Assembly: GCA_900770345.1 (NCBI GenBank)
Contig: CAAGKF010000163.1
Coordinates: forward strand, 1-26,908
Direction of reading: 5' to 3'
Origin: Lachnospiraceae bacterium
Lineage (GTDB): Bacteria > Bacillota > Clostridia > Lachnospirales > Lachnospiraceae
Length of the DNA: 26,908 nucleotides
The translations under genes and the position numbers were made by a program. Shown piece after piece: positions 23,454 to 26,908 of the stretch. Position 1 is the stretch's first letter, and each line of letters begins with the position of its first letter. The notes beneath the pieces were generated by a model. That model had not been told where the DNA came from. It saw nothing but the letters and a program-made list of their open reading frames with translations, and searched no databases.

Positions 23454-25628
23454 ATGAAAGTAAAAATCGCGTTGGCTGGTAATCCGAACAGCGGAAAAAC
23501 CACATTGTTTAATGCACTAACCGGCTCCAATCAGTTTGTAGGAAACTGGTCGGGTGTTACTGTTGAGAAAAAGGAAGGAAAGCTGAAGGGTCATACGGGA
23601 AAGGGTGATGAGGCGGTTCTTGTGGATCTTCCGGGAATTTACTCCTTATCACCCTATACGCTGGAAGAAGTAGTATCCAGAAATTTCCTGGTTGGAGAGC
23701 GTCCTGATGCCATTATCAATATTATTGACGGAACAAATCTGGAGAGGAATCTGTATCTGACTACACAGCTGACAGAGCTTGGAATTCCGGTCATTATTGC
23801 TGTCAATATGATGGACCTGGTAAAGAAGAATGGAGAAGAGCTGAATATTGAGCGTCTGTCCAAGGATACCGGCTGCAAGGTAGTTGAGATATCCGCTCTG
23901 AAGGGAGAGGGAATTGAACAGCTGGCAGAGCGTGCGGTGGCCATGGCACGCAGCGGAAAGAATATTACGCCGGCTCACAGCTTTGAAGGATGCGTAGAGC
24001 ATGCGATCGCCCATATTGAGGAGGCTATTGCAGGTCATGTGGAGCCCAGCATGGAGCGCTGGTATGCCATCAAGCTTTTTGAGCGTGACGGAAAAGTTCA
24101 GGAAAGCCTGAATCTGGATAAAGATCTGATGGCTCATATTGAGTCGGATATCGTTTCCTGTGAGAACGAGATGGATGATGACGCAGAGAGTATTATTACC
24201 GGTGAACGTTATAATTACATAACCGGTATTATTGAAGACTGCTACAAAAAGCGTGTAAAGCAGCAGATGTCTGTTTCTGACAGGATCGACCGTGTGGTTA
24301 CAAACCGGTTTCTGGCGCTTCCGATTTTTGCGGTTATCATGTACATTGTGTATTATGTCTCAGTCACTACGGTGGGAGCATTCCTGACGGACTGGACCAA
24401 TGATACGCTTTTCGGTGAATGGATCATTCCGGGTGCACAGGGCGCCCTTGAAGCGATCGGCTGCGCGGACTGGCTGACCGGCCTTCTGGTTGACGGTATT
24501 GTAAGCGGTGTGGGCGCGGTGCTTGGTTTCGTGCCTCAGATGCTGGTATTGTTTGCCTTCCTTGCATTTTTGGAAGCCTGCGGTTATATGGCAAGAATTG
24601 CGTTTATCATGGACCGTATTTTCCGTAAATTCGGTCTTTCCGGAAAATCCTTCATTCCGATGCTGATCGGTACCGGCTGCGGTGTTCCGGGAGTCATGGC
24701 TTCCAGAACCATTGAAAATGACAGAGACCGCAAGATGACTATTATGACTACGACCTTTATCCCTTGCGGCGCAAAGCTTCCAATTATTGCACTGATAGCG
24801 GGAGCGCTGTTTGATGGGGCGTCCTGGGTTGCGCCAAGCGCTTATTTTGTGGGAATCGCAGCTATTATCTGCTCCGGCATTATTTTAAAGAAGACGAAAA
24901 TGTTTGCGGGAGATCCGGCGCCTTTCGTCATGGAGCTTCCTGCATACCATATGCCGACAGTCGGAAACGTACTTCGCAGTATGTGGGAGCGCGGCTGGTC
25001 CTTTATCAAGAAGGCAGGTACCATTATCCTGCTGTCAACAATTTTTGTATGGTTTGCTCAGAGCTTCGGATTTGAGAGTGGCAGCTTCTGTATGGTTGAG
25101 GATATGGACAACAGCATTCTGGCAGCCATTGGCTCTGCGATTGCCTGGATCTTTACTCCTCTCGGCTGGAGCGACTGGAAAGCGGCAGTTGCAGCTATTA
25201 CAGGTCTGGTGGCAAAGGAAAATGTTGTAGGTACCTTCGGTATTCTCTACGGCTTCGGCGAGGTTGCTGAGGACGGTGCGGAAATTTGGGGTTCACTTGC
25301 AGGCTCCATGACTCAGGTTGCCGCTTATTCCTTCCTGGTATTCAATCTCCTCTGCGCACCATGCTTTGCAGCAATGGGCGCCATCAAGCGTGAGATGAAT
25401 AATGCAAAATGGTTCTGGTATGCAATTGGTTATCAGACAGTCCTGGCATACGTAGTATCTCTGAGTGTGTATCAGATAGGCAGTCTGATCACAGCAGGAG
25501 CCTTTGGAGTCGGAACGATTGCTGCGTTTGTACTGATTGCGATCTTCATTTACCTTCTGGTACGTCCCTATAAGGAAAGTCAGAATCTGACTGTTGTCAG
25601 AAGCGTTCAGGGAAGACTCGGTGCATAA
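23454..25628 (+). CDS. feoB: Ferrous iron transporter FeoB
   Basis: The 724-residue product is the membrane GTPase that carries Fe2+ into the cell. The N-terminal G domain has G1 GNPNSGKT (9-16), G2 Thr36, G3 DLPG (58-61), G4 NMMD (118-121) and G5 SALK (147-150), followed by a helical guanine-dissociation-inhibitor domain. The membrane part contains two Gate domains and the conserved motif PMLIGTGCGVPGVMASRT, whose Cys is thought to act in transport, then PCGAKLP. I chose ATG 23454, which matches the usual family N-terminus; an in-frame ATG at 23415 has no ribosome site. Length and motifs are complete. Confidence 0.96.
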   Translation: MKVKIALAGNPNSGKTTLFNALTGSNQFVGNWSGVTVEKKEGKLKGHTGKGDEAVLVDLPGIYSLSPYTLEEVVSRNFLVGERPDAIINIIDGTNLERNLYLTTQLTELGIPVIIAVNMMDLVKKNGEELNIERLSKDTGCKVVEISALKGEGIEQLAERAVAMARSGKNITPAHSFEGCVEHAIAHIEEAIAGHVEPSMERWYAIKLFERDGKVQESLNLDKDLMAHIESDIVSCENEMDDDAESIITGERYNYITGIIEDCYKKRVKQQMSVSDRIDRVVTNRFLALPIFAVIMYIVYYVSVTTVGAFLTDWTNDTLFGEWIIPGAQGALEAIGCADWLTGLLVDGIVSGVGAVLGFVPQMLVLFAFLAFLEACGYMARIAFIMDRIFRKFGLSGKSFIPMLIGTGCGVPGVMASRTIENDRDRKMTIMTTTFIPCGAKLPIIALIAGALFDGASWVAPSAYFVGIAAIICSGIILKKTKMFAGDPAPFVMELPAYHMPTVGNVLRSMWERGWSFIKKAGTIILLSTIFVWFAQSFGFESGSFCMVEDMDNSILAAIGSAIAWIFTPLGWSDWKAAVAAITGLVAKENVVGTFGILYGFGEVAEDGAEIWGSLAGSMTQVAAYSFLVFNLLCAPCFAAMGAIKREMNNAKWFWYAIGYQTVLAYVVSLSVYQIGSLITAGAFGVGTIAAFVLIAIFIYLLVRPYKESQNLTVVRSVQGRLGA

Positions 25629-25654
25629 TCTGTTTATTTTCGGGAGGTGACGGC

Positions 25655-25792
25655 ATGGGAACGGCAATAGGAATTATTATTCTGGCAGCTGTAGTGGGCG
25701 CGGCAGTAAGAAGCATGGTTAAGGACAAAAAAGCCGGGAAGTCCTTGCAATGCGGACAGGACTGCAGACACTGCGGCGGACACTGTCATTAA
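25655..25792 (+). CDS. FeoB-associated Cys-rich membrane peptide
   Basis: A 45-residue peptide with a hydrophobic N-terminal segment (residues 3-18), a basic middle, and a tail with the pattern C-x3-C-x2-C-x3-C plus two His. It belongs to the short Cys-rich accessory proteins found directly after feoB in Firmicutes, which may take part in metal handling in the place of FeoC. GGGAGGTGA lies seven bases before ATG 25655, 26 bases after feoB. Confidence 0.88.
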   Translation: MGTAIGIIILAAVVGAAVRSMVKDKKAGKSLQCGQDCRHCGGHCH

Positions 25793-25852
25793 TGTGATGC
25801 GTGCTTGGCATTGTTGAGAAAAGAAAACATTCCCGGTGAAGAAAAGAACAGT

Positions 25853-26284
25853 ATGGATTTTCAGCAGTACTGTGCCTCCGATATGCAGAGAGATATCATT
25901 CTGGAACGTCTCAGAAAAAGAGGCTGCAGGATTACCCGGCAGAGGGAGCTTCTGATTGACATCATTCTTCAGGAAGACTGCATGAACTGTAAAGAAATCT
26001 ATTATTCCGCGGTGAAAAAGCTTCCCAAGATAGGGATGGCTACAATTTACCGTACGGTCAGCGCGCTGGAAGAGATCGGCGCGCTGCATAAAAGAAGCAT
26101 CTATCGTTTAAAACGGCAGGAAACTGTGAAAGCGGAAGAATGTCTGATACGGCTGGAAGACGATACCTGTATTAAGCTGGATGCGGCTTCTTTAAACTAT
26201 GTGATTGAAAAAGGAATGCAGGAAAGCGGGGTATTGAAGGGAAAGCGCGTGAGAATGGTACTTGTAAAAAATGGTGAAATATAG
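25853..26284 (+). CDS. Fur-family winged-helix protein lacking the usual metal ligands
   Basis: The 143-residue product has the Fur DNA-binding domain at about 13-86: GCRITRQRELLIDIIL, then CKEIYYSAVKKLPKIGMATIYRTVSALEEIGAL. The C-terminal part (about 90-143) still follows the dimerisation-domain order but lacks the His cluster and CxxC pairs that bind iron and zinc in Fur, PerR and Zur. It may be metal-independent or respond to something else. The start is uncertain: ATG 25853 is chosen because homology starts nearby, although its ribosome site is poor (GAAGAAAAG); TTG 25805 is in frame. Being downstream of feoB implies a role in iron control. Confidence 0.85.
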   Translation: MDFQQYCASDMQRDIILERLRKRGCRITRQRELLIDIILQEDCMNCKEIYYSAVKKLPKIGMATIYRTVSALEEIGALHKRSIYRLKRQETVKAEECLIRLEDDTCIKLDAASLNYVIEKGMQESGVLKGKRVRMVLVKNGEI

Positions 26285-26310
26285 CAAACAGAATGAACTT
26301 TTTCATGCGG

Positions 26311-26355
26311 GCGGTATTTCTGCCGGAATTACATTCCGACAGAAATCCGCTTTTT
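26311..26355 (+). terminator. Intrinsic terminator after the Fur-family gene
   Basis: Arms 26311-26329 and 26333-26350 pair along about 17 bp with one bulged T and one mismatch, closing a 3-base loop, followed by TTTTTGGTTTTT. It ends the feo-fur transcription unit. Confidence 0.85.
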
Positions 26356-26394
26356 GGTTTTTGATAGTATATAAAGCGGAAAGGAAGACATTGT

Positions 26395-26737
26395 ATGGCA
26401 ACAGCGATTATTTGTCTGGTTTTGGTTGTGATTTGTGTATTCGGAGTCCGGAGTACCATGAAGCGGATTGCTTACGGATGCTGCGGAAGCGGAGGAGAGG
26501 CAGAGAAGAGAGTAAAGTGCAGAGACACGGATCTGTCTCATTATCCCTATCACTGCATTCTTCCGGTGAAAGGAATGAGCTGCGCCAACTGTGAAAAAAA
26601 GGATTGAGAATGCGTTTCACAGATCGGACAATTATTATGTGAAAGCAGACCGGAAGAAAAAACAGGTGGAAATTTATATGAAGCAGGAGATCGAAGAACA
26701 GGAATTAAAGCAGATCATAAACAGGGCATTGGGTTAA
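26395..26737 (+). pseudogene. Heavy-metal-associated domain membrane protein, frameshifted
   Basis: The ORF from ATG 26395 encodes an N-terminal membrane segment (residues 4-18), CCGSGG, and VKGMSCANCEKK, then stops at 26607. Skipping one A of the A7 run at 26594-26600 opens a frame to TAA 26735-26737 that completes an HMA domain: RIENAF, NYYVKADRKKKQVEIYM, ELKQIINRALG. HMA domains bind copper or similar metals through M-x-C-x-x-C, here complete. The gene is thus either broken, rescued by slippage on the A run, or a reading error in the sequence. AAAGGA is upstream of the ATG. Confidence 0.78.
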
Positions 26738-26751
26738 ACGAGAAAATTTTT

Positions 26752-26785
26752 CAACAAAGAAAAAAGAGATAGACTTTCTTTGTTG
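26752..26785 (+). other. Hairpin after the HMA gene
   Basis: CAACAAAGAAA (26752-26762) pairs with TTTCTTTGTTG (26775-26785) around a 12-base loop. The tail GTAATTTATAATG is only partly T-rich, so termination would be weak. The right arm lies within the possible promoter described next. Confidence 0.5.
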
Positions 26786-26797
26786 GTAATTTATAAT
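26770..26797 (+). promoter_or_regulatory. Possible promoter of a downstream transcription unit
   Basis: TATAAT (26792-26797) is preceded at 16 bases by TAGACT (26770-26775), which matches four of six -35 positions. An A-rich block lies just upstream. No protein-coding frame follows before the window ends. Confidence 0.45.
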
Positions 26798-26866
26798 GAT
26801 TACATAGTATGATGTGGGTGTCAAAAGTCAATTTTTAGTGTCTTCTGACACGCATCTTGCTGCATT

Positions 26867-26881
26867 TGTTCTTTGACAACT
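26867..26881 (+). promoter_or_regulatory. boxA-like sequence of ribosomal RNA leaders
   Basis: TGTTCTTTGACAACT closely resembles the boxA antitermination element (TGTTCTTTGAAAACT) found in Firmicutes ribosomal RNA leaders and spacers. With the promoter-like TATAAT 70 bases upstream and no coding frame, it could mark an rRNA operon starting beyond the window. Similar sequences also occur in mobile elements. Confidence 0.4.
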
Positions 26882-26908
26882 GAATAAAACTATGCTTTTT
26901 TACTTTAA

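Noticed and set aside
26594..26607. A-AAA-AAG slippery heptamer suggesting programmed -1 frameshifting in the HMA gene
   Set aside because: A -1 shift enters a frame that stops soon and does not encode the rest of the HMA domain. The missing part needs a +1 change, so classical -1 frameshifting does not explain it.
1..26908. tRNA genes, complete insertion sequences and replication origins
   Set aside because: I saw no cloverleaf with a T-loop signature, no transposase frame and no cluster of DnaA boxes in the gaps. The only mobile-element trace is the recombinase remnant.

Overview
The window looks like a chromosomal segment of a Lachnospiraceae-type member of the Clostridia (Firmicutes). 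Reasons: strong AGGAGG ribosome sites, Gram-positive lipoprotein signal peptides, a Firmicutes-style type VII secretion ATPase of EssC type with WXG100 proteins, and a feoA-feoA-feoB cluster. No name can be assigned from sequence alone. Nearly all genes are on the + strand; the one clear exception is a DtxR/MntR-type regulator at 22220-22603.

Layout. (1) 1-459: the end of an unrecognised frame, a possible small or decayed membrane ORF and a very strong hairpin terminator. (2) 460-7301: an 84-residue DUF2442-type protein followed by five lipoproteins and one detached domain. All are built from shuffled 80-100 residue modules with a G-[TS]-W signature, some preceded by a calcium-loop-like module. 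(3) 7302-7650: a leader that repeats the 5' region of the first DUF2442 gene, with a 37-residue membrane peptide. (4) 7651-18366: a second DUF2442 gene opens a closely packed type VII secretion cluster. It encodes a coiled-coil single-pass membrane protein, a 1529-residue EssC, a secreted cell-wall-binding protein, a YukD/EsaB ubiquitin-like protein, five WXG100-size proteins, a WXG100-like protein with a long low-complexity tail, and a lipoprotein ending in an endolysin-like tail. (5) 18443-21813: DUF4234 membrane protein, small membrane protein, LemA and a DUF2207 protein. (6) 21814-22219: remnant of a large serine recombinase. (7) 22220-26737: ferrous iron uptake (regulator, feoA, feoA, feoB, Cys-rich accessory peptide), a Fur-family regulator without the usual metal ligands, and a frameshifted heavy-metal-binding protein. 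(8) 26738-26908: a hairpin, a possible promoter and a boxA-like sequence, perhaps the leader of a ribosomal RNA operon just outside the window.

Working idea. The most unusual part is regions 2-4. A type VII secretion cluster has no recognisable EssA, EssB/YukC or EsaA/YueB in this window, and is surrounded by lipoproteins and wall-binding proteins. The coiled-coil single-pass protein has the topology expected of EssB but a different make-up. The lipoprotein modules occur both in the upstream array and in the lipoprotein that closes the secretion operon, and related DUF2442 genes head both blocks, so the two blocks appear to share a history. Whether they form one machine is inference.
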